From the NCBI GenBank assembly GCA_030601885.1, contig JAUWAU010000013.1:87357-151356 (forward strand): DNA of 64,000 nucleotides, written 5' to 3'. Shown in pieces: positions 35,437-44,703 of this stretch. The first letter of the stretch is position 1. Every line of letters begins with the position of its first letter. The notes below the pieces were generated by a model. That model was not told where the DNA came from, searched no databases, and worked only from the letters and a program-made list of their open reading frames with translations. The position numbers and the translations under genes are program-made. Source of the DNA: Armatimonadota bacterium (lineage in GTDB: Bacteria; Armatimonadota; Zipacnadia; JAUWAU01).

Positions 35437-36390
35437 ATGCACGATGTAGTGACCTTCGGCGAGGGAATGGTGCGTCTGTCGCCGCCGGGCCACTTACGGC
35501 TGGAGCAGACGCATAGCTTCGAGCTCTATGTGGGGGGCGCGGAGCTAACCGTGGCGGCGGCGTGCAGCCGGCTCGGTCTCAGCGCAGCGTGGGTATCACG
35601 GGTGGCAACGCATCCCTTGGGACGCATGATGGCCAATAGGGCGCGCGAGCATGGCGTTGACGTCTCGCGTATCGTGTGGAGCGACGATGGTCGCGTCCCA
35701 TTGTGCTTTCGCGAAACTGGCGCCATGCCGCGGGGCAGCCTTGCGTACTGGGATGACGGGGATTCGGCGTTGAGCCGGATTCAGCCCGGCGACATCGAGT
35801 GGAGCTTTCTGGCCGACGCAAAGCTGCTGCACGTCGGGGCCAACACGCCGGCGTTGAGCGCCGCGGCGGCCGATGCCACCAGTGCGGCCCTCGTACATGC
35901 CAAGCGGCACAACTGCAAGGTAGCCTTCGACCTTCACCGTCGCTATGCGGGAAACATCGACGAGGCTCTCATGGTGCATGTGGATGTGCTTGTTGGTGAT
36001 GCCGAGGATATTCGGCGCGCATTTGGCGTTGAAGGACAGCCGGAAGAGGCGGCCGCGCAGCTCAAAGAGCGCTTCCAGCTTGACGTTGTGGCCATCCCGC
36101 TGCCCATCGCCAAGGGCGTCCGGAGCGGGGTCTGGACGGGCATCGTAGTGGGCGATAAGCTCTACACGGATCGGACGTACGACCTCGAAATCGTTGACCC
36201 AAGCGGCGCCCGCGACGCTTTCATCGCCGGCGTCATCTATGGCTATGTACAGAACGATCTTGATATGGGACTCCAATACGGAAATGCCCTGGCCGCGATC
36301 AAGCACACTCATCCCGGGGAGCTGTGCTACTTCACCGAGCAAGAGCTCCGTGACCAGATCGAAACAACGGGCCGGGCGTTGAAGCGATAG
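35437..36390 (+). CDS. kdgK: PfkB-family kinase, probable 2-keto-3-deoxygluconate kinase
   Basis: 317 residues of the ribokinase fold. It has VTFGEGMVRLSPP, GGAELTVAAACSRLG and AFDLHRRYAG, as in KDG kinases, and context with KDPG aldolase supports KDG as substrate. The C-terminal signature reads DPSGARDAF (254-262) instead of DxxGAGDAF: the anion-hole glycine is replaced by Arg259, while the catalytic base Asp260 remains. Such a change could reduce or alter activity. It would phosphorylate KDG to KDPG, from uronates or pectin. Confidence 0.78.
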   Translation: MHDVVTFGEGMVRLSPPGHLRLEQTHSFELYVGGAELTVAAACSRLGLSAAWVSRVATHPLGRMMANRAREHGVDVSRIVWSDDGRVPLCFRETGAMPRGSLAYWDDGDSALSRIQPGDIEWSFLADAKLLHVGANTPALSAAAADATSAALVHAKRHNCKVAFDLHRRYAGNIDEALMVHVDVLVGDAEDIRRAFGVEGQPEEAAAQLKERFQLDVVAIPLPIAKGVRSGVWTGIVVGDKLYTDRTYDLEIVDPSGARDAFIAGVIYGYVQNDLDMGLQYGNALAAIKHTHPGELCYFTEQELRDQIETTGRALKR

Positions 36391-36531
36391 CAAGAAGGTA
36401 GGGGAAAGGGTAGAGGGAGAATAGGGAACCGACCCGGCAAATGCCGGCGCTGGTGCGCATTCTTATCGAGCGCATTGTCCGGCTGTCGTCTCCTTTGACA
36501 TTCTTCCTTCATTCCAGGAGGGATCAACGCA

Positions 36532-37182
36532 ATGCCCATACGAAGCGAGTCGGTGCAGCGTCTGACCGACGCAGGTATCGTTGCCGTCATCAGGGCCGAG
36601 AGCTCGGCACACCTGATCTCAGTGGCCGAGGCCATCAAGCAGGGGGGCGTGGACTGCATCGAGGTGACGATGACTACCCCGAACGCACTGCAAGTCATCT
36701 CCGAGGTCTCGGAGAAGTTCGGCTCCGACGTGCTCATCGGCGTCGGGTCGGTGCTGGACCCTGAGACAGCACGCGCGGCCATCCTTGCGGGGGCCGAGTT
36801 CGTCGTTGGGCCAACATTCGACCGGGGCATAGTCGAACTCGCACATCGCTACGACAAAGCAGTGATTCCCGGGTGCTTCACGCCCACGGAGATCATCACA
36901 GCCTGGAGTGCCGGGGCCGATCTGGTGAAGCTGTTCCCGGCCACGGCCATCGGTCCGCAGTACATCAAGGACATTCGCGGGCCGCTGCCCCAGGTTCGCA
37001 TCGTTCCGACGGGCGGTGTTAGTCTGGACAACGCCGGCGACTTCATCAAGGCGGGTGCCGCCACGCTTGCCGTGGGCACTGCCATGATCGACAAACAGGC
37101 AGTGGCGGACCGCCGGTTCGATGTCGTCACCGAAACGGCCCGCAAGTTCGTAGAGGCCGTCAGGACCGCACGGGCTGCGTAA
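36532..37182 (+). CDS. eda: KDPG/KHG aldolase
   Basis: Class I aldolase (216 residues) splitting 2-keto-3-deoxy-6-phosphogluconate into pyruvate and glyceraldehyde 3-phosphate. It has GIVAVIRAES, CIEVTMTTPNAL with Glu44, GVGSVLDPETARAA, VIPGCFTPTEI, Schiff-base Lys133 in DLVKLFPATAIGPQYIK and RIVPTGGVSLDN. ATG preceded by CAGGAGGG. It follows kdgK by 141 nt, and the two give an Entner-Doudoroff-type exit into pyruvate. Confidence 0.95.
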   Translation: MPIRSESVQRLTDAGIVAVIRAESSAHLISVAEAIKQGGVDCIEVTMTTPNALQVISEVSEKFGSDVLIGVGSVLDPETARAAILAGAEFVVGPTFDRGIVELAHRYDKAVIPGCFTPTEIITAWSAGADLVKLFPATAIGPQYIKDIRGPLPQVRIVPTGGVSLDNAGDFIKAGAATLAVGTAMIDKQAVADRRFDVVTETARKFVEAVRTARAA

Positions 37183-37300
37183 GTGCTTTCGTCCGGGACG
37201 AACTTACCCAACCCGGCACTGGCCGGCCCGTGCGTGCCTGCGGTTGTTGGGGACCATGGGATCGGAGCACGGGGGCAAGCTCCGCGTGGCGCCCACGGCG

Positions 37301-37777
37301 TCAGGAGAACCCAAGCGGGAGCGGCGGCGATCGATAGGCGCGCACTTCTGGCTCATCGCTCTCCAGTCCCCGCTCCGCCAGGCCGCGCGCCTTCGTGTTC
37401 CGCGCATCGTCGATGAGCCTGATGGTGGCGGAACGATACTGATTCATCAGAGAGCGGGCTTCCAGGTACGTGCTGATGAGAGCGGAGGGTACTTCGAGGT
37501 CGCGGCTTAGATAACCGGCGACCGTGGCATCGTCAGTGAAGACGGTGATGGATCGGGCGCCAAGATCGAGGCCGTCCCTCAGCGCGTGGACCACGGCTTG
37601 GTGTCTCGCCGCCTCCGGGGAGGCCACTTGCACCTTCGAGCTGACCTGCTTGAGCATGCTCTTGTTCGCATCGCGCAGGATCACGCCAATGCCGGCAGCA
37701 TTCACGCCAGGCCGCAACGCAACGCTTGTCAAAGCGTAGACCCCTCGCGGCCTTGATGCCCCACCCTTGTTGGCCAT
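37301..37777 (-). CDS. RNase H-fold protein, probably inactive
   Basis: 158 residues. The order of elements matches an RNase HI or RVT_3 domain: a first strand pair ending NAAGIGVILRD, helix EAARHQAVVHALRDGLDLGA, then ITVFTDDATVAGYL and SRDLEVPSA. Of the four carboxylates, only the Asp in TDD is clear: the first strand reads YALTSVALRP instead of YTDGSARGNP, and the helix Glu of NEAEY appears replaced. It may bind nucleic acid without cutting. ATG 37777 has GAGG upstream; longer starts lack it. Confidence 0.6.
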   Translation of the reverse strand: MANKGGASRPRGVYALTSVALRPGVNAAGIGVILRDANKSMLKQVSSKVQVASPEAARHQAVVHALRDGLDLGARSITVFTDDATVAGYLSRDLEVPSALISTYLEARSLMNQYRSATIRLIDDARNTKARGLAERGLESDEPEVRAYRSPPLPLGFS

Positions 37778-37894
37778 GCCCCTCGCCACCTCACCCAGAC
37801 ACGTCTGAGCGTAGCTGGTAAAGCTGCGTGCGCCGCGCCTGTGCGACAAACTCACACTCGGTTCACGCCGAATCCAGAGAGTGTGTACCCCAAC

Positions 37895-39085
37895 TTAAGA
37901 CCGCTGTCGCCGCTTCGGGAGCGAGTCCAGCATCTCGATGATGATGTCGCCGGCATGTTGCAGTGCTCCGCCATTGCCCAGCTTCGAGACGGCCTCACGA
38001 AGCCGTCTCGCGGTCTGCTGGGCGAACTCCTCGTCGCGAAGGTATCTCAGCGCCGCTTTGGCGATGCCCTCGGGCGATGCTTTGTACTGAATCAGTTCTG
38101 GGACAATCTTCTTGCCGGCGAGGATGTTCGGCATTGCGATGGTGTGCAGGCGCGGTCGGTACACGTAGCGGTAGTGGAGGTAGGGGATAAGAGCCGCCCG
38201 ATAGACAACAACCATGGGCACACCCATAATAGCTGCTTCAAGGGTTGCTGTGCCAGAGGCCACGAGGGCTATGTGTGCGGCCTCGAGCAGCTCGTGCGTG
38301 CCTTCCACGATGCGCGCACTAAGGCCCTCTTTCTGTACGACGCTCGCAATGTGGTCCTTGGAGGCCGTCGGTGCGGCGGAAACACCGAATTCCGCGCCCG
38401 GCAGTTCCGCTTTGATGAGCTGAGCGGCGCCGAGCAGCGCGGGGAGGATGTGCGTGATCTCGTGGTCGCGGCTCCCGGGCAGCATTGCCACAACGGGAGC
38501 TGCGTCACTGGGGCCGAGACATTGCTCTCTGCGCTCCACTGCCGGCCGCAGCACGTCGATGAGCGGATGCCCGACGAAGGTGACGTCAGCGCCGGCTTCC
38601 GCGTACGCTCGTGCTGACATGGGGAAGGGGGTGATGATCCTGGACGAGTACCGGGCCACGGGGGCGGCGCGCTTGTTCTCCTCGGTCCAGGCGCCGGGAG
38701 GGAAGTAATACGCGACCGGGTAGCCATGCTCCTTCGCGTAACGCGCCAATCGCAGATTCACTATGGGGAAGTCGATGAGGATGAGCAAGTCGGCCCAGCC
38801 GCTGCGCAGCAGCCGCCTGAGCCGGTAGTAGGCGGCCACGCCACGGGGGAACTTCTTGGCGCCCTCAATAAGGCCAATGGCCGCCAGGCCCCGACAGTCT
38901 TCCAGCAGACGCACGCCGGCACGCTGCATGAGCGTGGAGCCAAGCCCGGCGAACTCGAGCTGCGGCTTACGCCTCTTCAGCTCCGCAACGAGCAACGCTC
39001 CCTGCATGTCGCCGGATGCCTCGCCCGCTGCCATGCAGATGTGCCAGGCGTCGTTGTGCTGTCCCGCCTCGTGCTGCGGTGGCAT
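37895..39085 (-). CDS. lpxB: Lipid-A-disaccharide synthase
   Basis: GT19 glycosyltransferase (396 residues) joining lipid X and UDP-diacylglucosamine in lipid-A synthesis at the inner face of the inner membrane. It has MAAGEASGDMQGALLVAEL at the N-terminus, IDFPIVNLRLARYAK, YYFPPGAWTEENKR, FVGHPLIDVL, MLPGSRDHEI and the donor site VASGTATLEAAIMGVPMVVVYR. ATG 39085 follows GAGGG. No other lpx gene is in the window. It is the main evidence for an outer membrane. Confidence 0.95.
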   Translation of the reverse strand: MPPQHEAGQHNDAWHICMAAGEASGDMQGALLVAELKRRKPQLEFAGLGSTLMQRAGVRLLEDCRGLAAIGLIEGAKKFPRGVAAYYRLRRLLRSGWADLLILIDFPIVNLRLARYAKEHGYPVAYYFPPGAWTEENKRAAPVARYSSRIITPFPMSARAYAEAGADVTFVGHPLIDVLRPAVERREQCLGPSDAAPVVAMLPGSRDHEITHILPALLGAAQLIKAELPGAEFGVSAAPTASKDHIASVVQKEGLSARIVEGTHELLEAAHIALVASGTATLEAAIMGVPMVVVYRAALIPYLHYRYVYRPRLHTIAMPNILAGKKIVPELIQYKASPEGIAKAALRYLRDEEFAQQTARRLREAVSKLGNGGALQHAGDIIIEMLDSLPKRRQRS

Positions 39086-39141
39086 CGCCCACTTGCCCTC
39101 TTCAGCGCACCCACGCGTGCTCGGCCCACAATGCACCGCCT

Positions 39142-39170
39142 ATAATACGTGGCTCGCCTTTCCGCGTCAA
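39142..39170 (-). promoter_or_regulatory. Promoter of lpxB
   Basis: On the minus strand, TTGACG and TATTAT are 17 nt apart, 57 nt upstream of the lpxB ATG. Confidence 0.6.
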
Positions 39171-39274
39171 CGCCCCCGGCAGAATCCGTGCCTCTGCGGC
39201 CGCACTGTTGGCCGTCGTGGTCTCTGAAGCTGTAGGAGCGAGCCGGCAGTTCGCCCAACCCGCGGCTGCCCGTA

Positions 39275-41290
39275 TCACGGCCATGGGAAGGAGGGAGCCT
39301 TGACGCGCCATACGCACCCGAGCGTCGCCCAGAAAACGGCCATGAAAAACTCTCCCAGGATCAATCCCAAGAAGAGGGGCCGCAGCCGCATGTACGCCTT
39401 CATGCCGAAGTAACGAATGACGATACTCTTGATGAGCCAGGCTACGAGGATCGGAAACCAGAACACGATCATGGTCCACGATCCCATCAGAGCATAGCCA
39501 AGCGGGTACAGGGGCCACCACCAGAAGCGCATTCGCATGATGGAGAGCAACACTGCGGCGGCGCCGCCGGCGGAAAAAGCGATGGGGAGCCGGTAGTCGT
39601 ATATGTCGGGCGTTTCCATCGCCGGTGCGTAGTGCTGGAAGGTCCACAGCGGGTTGGCTCGGTAGGCATAGCCGTACAGGCCCGTCGCGCCCAATTGGTA
39701 TGGCAGCCAGAGCTGAATCACCGATCCGGCGAGCATGGCCGTCCCGATGCCAAGCGCGATGGGCACGAGCAGGTGCCGCCGCGGCATCTGCACGCCATCG
39801 CTGATCTTGAGGCCATCGAGGAACGTGCTCATCAGACAGCCGCGAAGGTCGCGGGTGAAGATGGCGTCGGTGAAACACAGCGCCGTCAGATTGGCTTTGC
39901 CGACGCGGTGCTGCGTTGTGAACATGCGCACCATATCGATGGGTCGAAAGGACGTCTCCGTCATGAGCATCCCGGCCTCGGCCACGCTGCGCGCCATTAC
40001 GACGACCACCAGGAACAGATACACGGCCATTTCGACGACAGCCAGCCACGGAGCCATTCCCGCCTGCATCGCCCAGTACATCGCCACCGCCGTGGCGCCC
40101 AAGAGTCCGAATACGGAGACGCGATACGGGAGTAGCTCATCTGCGTCGGACACCTGTGGGTCCTTGCCCCAGGCTCGTCGCCACACTTGCCGTAGGTGCG
40201 GCATAGCGGCGCGGACATAGTAGGCGGTGAGCACGAGGTACGCGCCCGCCGCCTGGTAGCCGATCGTGAGGCGGGTGGGATACAGAGGCATCCTGTCCAG
40301 ACGCGCCCCCATGAGGGAAGCCACGACGTCCTGGACGCGCGACACGATGAAGAAGGCCCACAGGCTGAAGAGGAGCTGCGCGGGCAGGAAGTAGGCAAAG
40401 CCGACCGCGGCCATGGAGCCATAAATCGTGGTGGAGTATATGTCGCGCCACGGCCGGGCCTTGAAGTACGGATTCAGCCGGTAACGCAGTGGGACCTCCG
40501 GCACCTGCGGGAACGTCTGATGCAGCCCGTTGAGGCCGAAGACGATGGCCGGGATGGCGAAGCCGACCCACGTGAGCTTGTCAGCGAAGAAGGCAATGCC
40601 CCGCTGGTGGCTCACCATATCCAGCGGAAGCTGCACCAGCGGGAACGTGAGCTTCTCGTTGTCGATCCATTGCTTGCGCAAGATGCCGGCCATACAGAGA
40701 AAGGCGAAGAAGACGGCGAGCACCACCACGCTCCAGGCAAGCAGGGGACGCACCCACAGCTCCCAGGGTATCTCGCCACCCCGTGAGAGCCCCTCGTAGA
40801 ACTGCGCTGCCACAGGCTGCTGGCCCTCGCCTCGGACGTCGAAGGGCACCATCCACTGATGGATGTGCGGGTAGAACAGCTCCCCCCAGTGGTTCTCGGG
40901 GGTGGTGTAGTAGTTGACGGCGATGACGCCGGGGATGAGTTTTTCCATGAGCCCCCGGGACGACGTCAACGCCGTGATCAACACCATGCAATACACGACC
41001 ATGAGCTCGCCGGGTGCGAGGGCGGAGCGAGGCAGAATGCGACTGGCGAGTTTGTTGAACAGGACGACGAGGAGAAAAACACCAATGGCCGCCGGGGAGA
41101 ACTGGCAGATGGCGATCTGTATGTCTTTGATGACCAACTCGGCGTAGGCGACGAGGACGCAGATGCCGACGCTGCAGAGCAATCCGATGACAATGGCCCG
41201 GGCCGACAGGGAGCGCTGAGGGATCGGATTCACCTCAGAGACACGCTTGGCCGCGCGGACCCAGCATTCCTCCCCCACAGCCCCCGCCAA
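39275..41290 (-). CDS. DUF6785-type polytopic membrane protein
   Basis: 671 residues with about 14 membrane helices, resembling the DUF6784/DUF6785 proteins that are distantly like oligopeptide transporters. Recognisable parts: LAPGELMVVYCMVLITALTS, WGELFYPHIHQWMVPFD, the pore-like NEKLTFPLVQLPLDM, SRVQDVVASLMG, MLMTETSFRPIDMVRMF and a C-terminal GMKAYMRLRPLFLGLILGEF. The substrate is unknown. The start is uncertain: TTG 41290 is the longest; GTG codons at 41278 and further in are alternatives. It follows batE by 16 nt, so it may be read with the Bat operon. Confidence 0.75.
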   Translation of the reverse strand: MAGAVGEECWVRAAKRVSEVNPIPQRSLSARAIVIGLLCSVGICVLVAYAELVIKDIQIAICQFSPAAIGVFLLVVLFNKLASRILPRSALAPGELMVVYCMVLITALTSSRGLMEKLIPGVIAVNYYTTPENHWGELFYPHIHQWMVPFDVRGEGQQPVAAQFYEGLSRGGEIPWELWVRPLLAWSVVVLAVFFAFLCMAGILRKQWIDNEKLTFPLVQLPLDMVSHQRGIAFFADKLTWVGFAIPAIVFGLNGLHQTFPQVPEVPLRYRLNPYFKARPWRDIYSTTIYGSMAAVGFAYFLPAQLLFSLWAFFIVSRVQDVVASLMGARLDRMPLYPTRLTIGYQAAGAYLVLTAYYVRAAMPHLRQVWRRAWGKDPQVSDADELLPYRVSVFGLLGATAVAMYWAMQAGMAPWLAVVEMAVYLFLVVVVMARSVAEAGMLMTETSFRPIDMVRMFTTQHRVGKANLTALCFTDAIFTRDLRGCLMSTFLDGLKISDGVQMPRRHLLVPIALGIGTAMLAGSVIQLWLPYQLGATGLYGYAYRANPLWTFQHYAPAMETPDIYDYRLPIAFSAGGAAAVLLSIMRMRFWWWPLYPLGYALMGSWTMIVFWFPILVAWLIKSIVIRYFGMKAYMRLRPLFLGLILGEFFMAVFWATLGCVWRVKAPSFPWP

Positions 41291-41306
41291 TCAATGCCGC
41301 TGCCGC

Positions 41307-42161
41307 TCAAATGCCTTCGATGTGACTCGACCGCACCCAGCCATCCACACCGGCCTGTGTCGTGGCGTAGATCCACACGCCGCGGCGCTTCGCGATCCTC
41401 AGCTTCGCTCCCTCGTGGAGCATCACCGTGCTGCTGAAGCTCTCGCCAGGGCCGCTGCGCAGCTCCGCCTCCTCCACGAGCACGATGGCTTCAGGCACAT
41501 ATGCGGACTCGTAGAGCTTAACGCCCAGTGAGGCCATCGCCGGCAGCAGAAGGAGGGCTGCAACGACAGTCGCAAAGGTGGCCGGCCGCGGCCACCGCGG
41601 CGCGACAGCCGCACACCGCCCCGCTATGGCGAAGCAGAGGAACCAGAACAGCCCGGTGACAATGGCGGCAGCCTCGTGAGCCCGAAGCTGGCGATGCAGG
41701 CGGACAGGCAGGTCCAGTGGCCACGGCCGCGGTGGCTCCAGAAGGCGATCCACCGTCGCCAGGCGCGCGAGCGCCAGATTGTCCTGTATATCGACATCCC
41801 TGGGCGCCAGGCGCCTGGCTCGCTCGTAGTACAGTATGGCCTCGCCAAGATGTCCGGCCTTGAAGCAGGCGTTTCCCAGGTTGTACAGCAGACTGCTCGT
41901 CGGCGGTCCCGCCCGCAGCTCGTCTTTGAATGCGTCCACGGCCGGCGCGTACTCTCCGCTATTGTAGAGGGCCCGTCCCGAGCGGTGTTCTTCGACCGCG
42001 ATGGCGGGCTTTCCAGCTTGCGTCTCGGAAGCGTCGTCCGCAATCGACTCGGTCTGCTGCGCGTCGCATGAGACGCCGCCAGCCAATATTACGGCACTGT
42101 GTGCGAGTGCAATGATGAGGGAAGCACGAAGGCTGCGGGCGTGCACCACGGGCTCATCCAT
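41307..42161 (-). CDS. BatE-like TPR-SH3 protein
   Basis: 284 residues. Signal peptide (about 8-35), a TPR block (70-140: GRALYNSGEYAPAVDAFKDE, LLYNLGNACFKAGHLGEAIL), two membrane helices (about 172-225) and a C-terminal SH3-like domain (about 230-284: RSGPGESFSSTVMLHEGAKL, WIYATTQAGVDGWVRSSHIE). This is the BatE layout. Its ATG lies 8 nt inside batD. Bat proteins are linked to oxygen tolerance and envelope stress. Confidence 0.82.
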   Translation of the reverse strand: MDEPVVHARSLRASLIIALAHSAVILAGGVSCDAQQTESIADDASETQAGKPAIAVEEHRSGRALYNSGEYAPAVDAFKDELRAGPPTSSLLYNLGNACFKAGHLGEAILYYERARRLAPRDVDIQDNLALARLATVDRLLEPPRPWPLDLPVRLHRQLRAHEAAAIVTGLFWFLCFAIAGRCAAVAPRWPRPATFATVVAALLLLPAMASLGVKLYESAYVPEAIVLVEEAELRSGPGESFSSTVMLHEGAKLRIAKRRGVWIYATTQAGVDGWVRSSHIEGI

Positions 42162-43977
42162 CGGCAAGACGCTCCCGTTCGAGCTTGGAGAGAAGGGCAA
42201 TGGCCTGCGCGAGATCTTCTGCCCGCTGCCCGCGTGTGGTCTCGGTGGGTGCGAATCGGCCGAACTCGCAGCGCCGCAGGCACTCCACCGCCTCGGCGGC
42301 GGTCGCTTCGCCGGCGCCCGCTTGCTGCAGAAGCTCTCCGATAGAGCCCGGCGCGACGGCGGTGGTGCTGACGTTGAGCTTGTCGGCGATATAACGGGAC
42401 ACTGCCTCATGGAGCTCAGTATAGAACTCGCCCCCTGAGTCAGACTCGACGTCCTGCCGCAGCCGCGTCAGCGCCTGGTGCGCCCTCTTCGCTGCCCTCG
42501 TGCGGCGTGCGTACGGCTGGTCGGTCGCGAGCCGTCGCTGTCGCCGTCCGTAGACGACGCCGAGCACGATGGCAAGCAGCGGCACGACCTGCAGCGCCCA
42601 GAATGTCCCGCGTGCGTAAAAGGGCGCGCCCCAAGCGACGCCATCGTCGCTTGCTGGCTTCAGGTCCCCGATGGCCTCCCGCAGTGCCGCCGTGCGCGCT
42701 TCATCCGTGGCTCCCGGCGCAACGGAGATGGCGGTCCCGCTTCCCTTCACGAAGCTCGCGTGTAGCGGCTGGCTCCGCGCGAGCCTATAGGCGCGAGCCT
42801 TGGGGTCGAAGTACGGTAGCTCCGCCGGACCTATCTCGTAATCCCCCGCACGCATTCCGATGACTATATACTCGAATCGGGCTTCACCCTTGATTATCTC
42901 GGTAGACCTGTCGGTGTGCCGCTCAGCGGCCGATTCGTACACCTTCACCCCCGCGGGGCCCCGGACCGTGGGACGAGCGACGGCGTGGACGTTGCCGGTC
43001 CCGGTGACTCGCACAGCGTATGTGAGAGCGTCGCCCACAGCGGCCCTCGTCCGGTCCACGCTCCCCGACAGCCGCCACTGACCCACCGTGCCCTGGAAGC
43101 CGCTGGGTTGCCCTTTGGACGGCAGCGGCAGGACGTTTACCCCGATGGGGTCAGTGCTGAGTTGCCGAGCTGGGCCAAAGAAGCCGTGGCTGCATGTCAC
43201 CGACGCCGCGCCGATGGTGAGCTTGCCCGGGCCGGCGGGGAATAAGGCCATTCGGATCTGCTCTACGACGTACTGCCTGTTGCCGATGACTCGCTGTGTC
43301 GGTGCACTGGGCGGCAGATCCTCCGTCCAGAAGCCGGTAGTGGTGGGGCTCCGGTAGCCACCGACATCAACACCCCTCGATGCCTGGAACAGCAAGAACG
43401 TCCACGTGATCTGCTCGTTTACGTAGGCGGTGTGTTTGTCCACGTTGGCCTGGACGAACACGGGCTCACCCGTCTGCGCCGGCCGCGGTTGCGCTGGGAT
43501 CGGGACTGACGGGGAGCGAGGCGGTGCAGGCTGCGGCGTCGGGGGAGGCGAGGGCGGCGCCGCCCCTCGCGTCACCGTGATCGTTATCGGCTTTGTGCGG
43601 TAGCTCTTGCCCCCGTATTGGATCGTCACCGCGCCGATTGTGAGCCGACCCGTCTGAGTGGGCTGCAGAATGTACTGATGGGTTTCGGTGCTGCTCCCGC
43701 CGCTCATGTCGATGCTGATGGTGCGGCCCGTCGAGGAGCTCACCATGGCGAAGGCGGCCAGATCAGGGATGCGTGGCTGCGGCAACGCGCCAGAGCCGAT
43801 GACGGTGACGTTGATGGTGAGCGTCAGAGTCTCGGCGGTCGTGAGGGAGGTGCGATCGACGGAGGCGTCCACCGATACCTCAGCACATCGGCCCTGCGGA
43901 GCAATGGCGAAGCCTGCCGCTGCGATGAGTACCCACCGAAGCACCCGTCTGCTCCCGGGCACGTATGGGTAGCGCAT
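42154..43977 (-). CDS. BatD-like membrane protein
   Basis: 607 residues: signal peptide, several beta-sandwich repeats (VSVDASVDRTSLTTAETLTL; PVFVQANVDKHTAYVNEQIT; WRLSGSVDRTRAAVGDALTY), each opening with the same V(D/N)...D(R/K)T pattern, a proline-rich linker at about 138-165, one membrane helix (about 463-485) and a cytoplasmic helical tail. Typical BatD. It probably displays the sandwiches outside the membrane alongside BatA and BatB. Three nt after batC. Confidence 0.88.
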   Translation of the reverse strand: MRYPYVPGSRRVLRWVLIAAAGFAIAPQGRCAEVSVDASVDRTSLTTAETLTLTINVTVIGSGALPQPRIPDLAAFAMVSSSTGRTISIDMSGGSSTETHQYILQPTQTGRLTIGAVTIQYGGKSYRTKPITITVTRGAAPPSPPPTPQPAPPRSPSVPIPAQPRPAQTGEPVFVQANVDKHTAYVNEQITWTFLLFQASRGVDVGGYRSPTTTGFWTEDLPPSAPTQRVIGNRQYVVEQIRMALFPAGPGKLTIGAASVTCSHGFFGPARQLSTDPIGVNVLPLPSKGQPSGFQGTVGQWRLSGSVDRTRAAVGDALTYAVRVTGTGNVHAVARPTVRGPAGVKVYESAAERHTDRSTEIIKGEARFEYIVIGMRAGDYEIGPAELPYFDPKARAYRLARSQPLHASFVKGSGTAISVAPGATDEARTAALREAIGDLKPASDDGVAWGAPFYARGTFWALQVVPLLAIVLGVVYGRRQRRLATDQPYARRTRAAKRAHQALTRLRQDVESDSGGEFYTELHEAVSRYIADKLNVSTTAVAPGSIGELLQQAGAGEATAAEAVECLRRCEFGRFAPTETTRGQRAEDLAQAIALLSKLERERLADG

Positions 43978-43980
43978 GCT

Positions 43981-44703
43981 CTACCAATCCTTTTCCGGCA
44001 TCTGGGCCGGCACCGGCTCCATCCGCAGCCGCAGCACCTGCTTCTGGATGGCCGCGTCCTCGCTCGCGGCGGCCCGCAGCAGCCTCAGAGCCTCCTCGGG
44101 CGTCAACGCAGCCTGCGCGGCCCCCGCCGGCTGTTTCTGCGGCTTCGCCGATTGGTCTTGGCCCTGCGACTGCGTCTGCTGACCCTCGCTTCTCCGTTCG
44201 TCTTCTCGTTTCTCCTGCGGCTGCGACTGTGACTCCTGGTCTTGCTGCTGCCGCTTGCGCCTGAGCGCCAGCTCGAGGTTGTGCTTCGCCCAGGTGTCTG
44301 TCGGGGCAAGCTCCAACGCCCGCTTGTAGCTGGCGATGGAGTCGTCCACTCGTCCCATGCGGAAGTGACAGTTGCCGATGTTATAATGCACCTGCGCGTC
44401 GAAGTCCGCTCCGCTGCCGAGCGCGCGCTGGTATTCCTCCACGGCCGCCTTGTCGTTCGTCTTCTTGTACAGCGCACCGGCGGAGTTGAATCGGACGACG
44501 TGTTCAACGGGTCCCGCGTCCTCGATACTGGCGTATTCACGCAGAGACTCGTCGTATTTGCCCTGCCGGTATGCGGCGTTGCCGCGCTTGATAGCGGATG
44601 CCGCGCCCCTGGGAACCCCCCAGGCGATGACGAGCGGCGCAGAGAGCAGCACCAGCAACGCGAGAAGCGACCGTTGTGGCCTTTGAGGCACCAGCCGTAT
44701 CAC
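43981..44703 (-). CDS. BatC-like TPR protein
   Basis: 240 residues: an N-terminal hydrophobic anchor (12-30), three TPR units (40-148; AAYRQGKYDESLREYASIED, HYNIGNCHFRMGRVDDSIAS), a Gln/Glu/Ser-rich linker (150-200) and a final acidic helix with LTPEEALRLLRAAASEDAAI. A BatC-type scaffold. GTG start directly after the BatB stop, so translation is coupled. Confidence 0.82.
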   Translation of the reverse strand: MIRLVPQRPQRSLLALLVLLSAPLVIAWGVPRGAASAIKRGNAAYRQGKYDESLREYASIEDAGPVEHVVRFNSAGALYKKTNDKAAVEEYQRALGSGADFDAQVHYNIGNCHFRMGRVDDSIASYKRALELAPTDTWAKHNLELALRRKRQQQDQESQSQPQEKREDERRSEGQQTQSQGQDQSAKPQKQPAGAAQAALTPEEALRLLRAAASEDAAIQKQVLRLRMEPVPAQMPEKDW

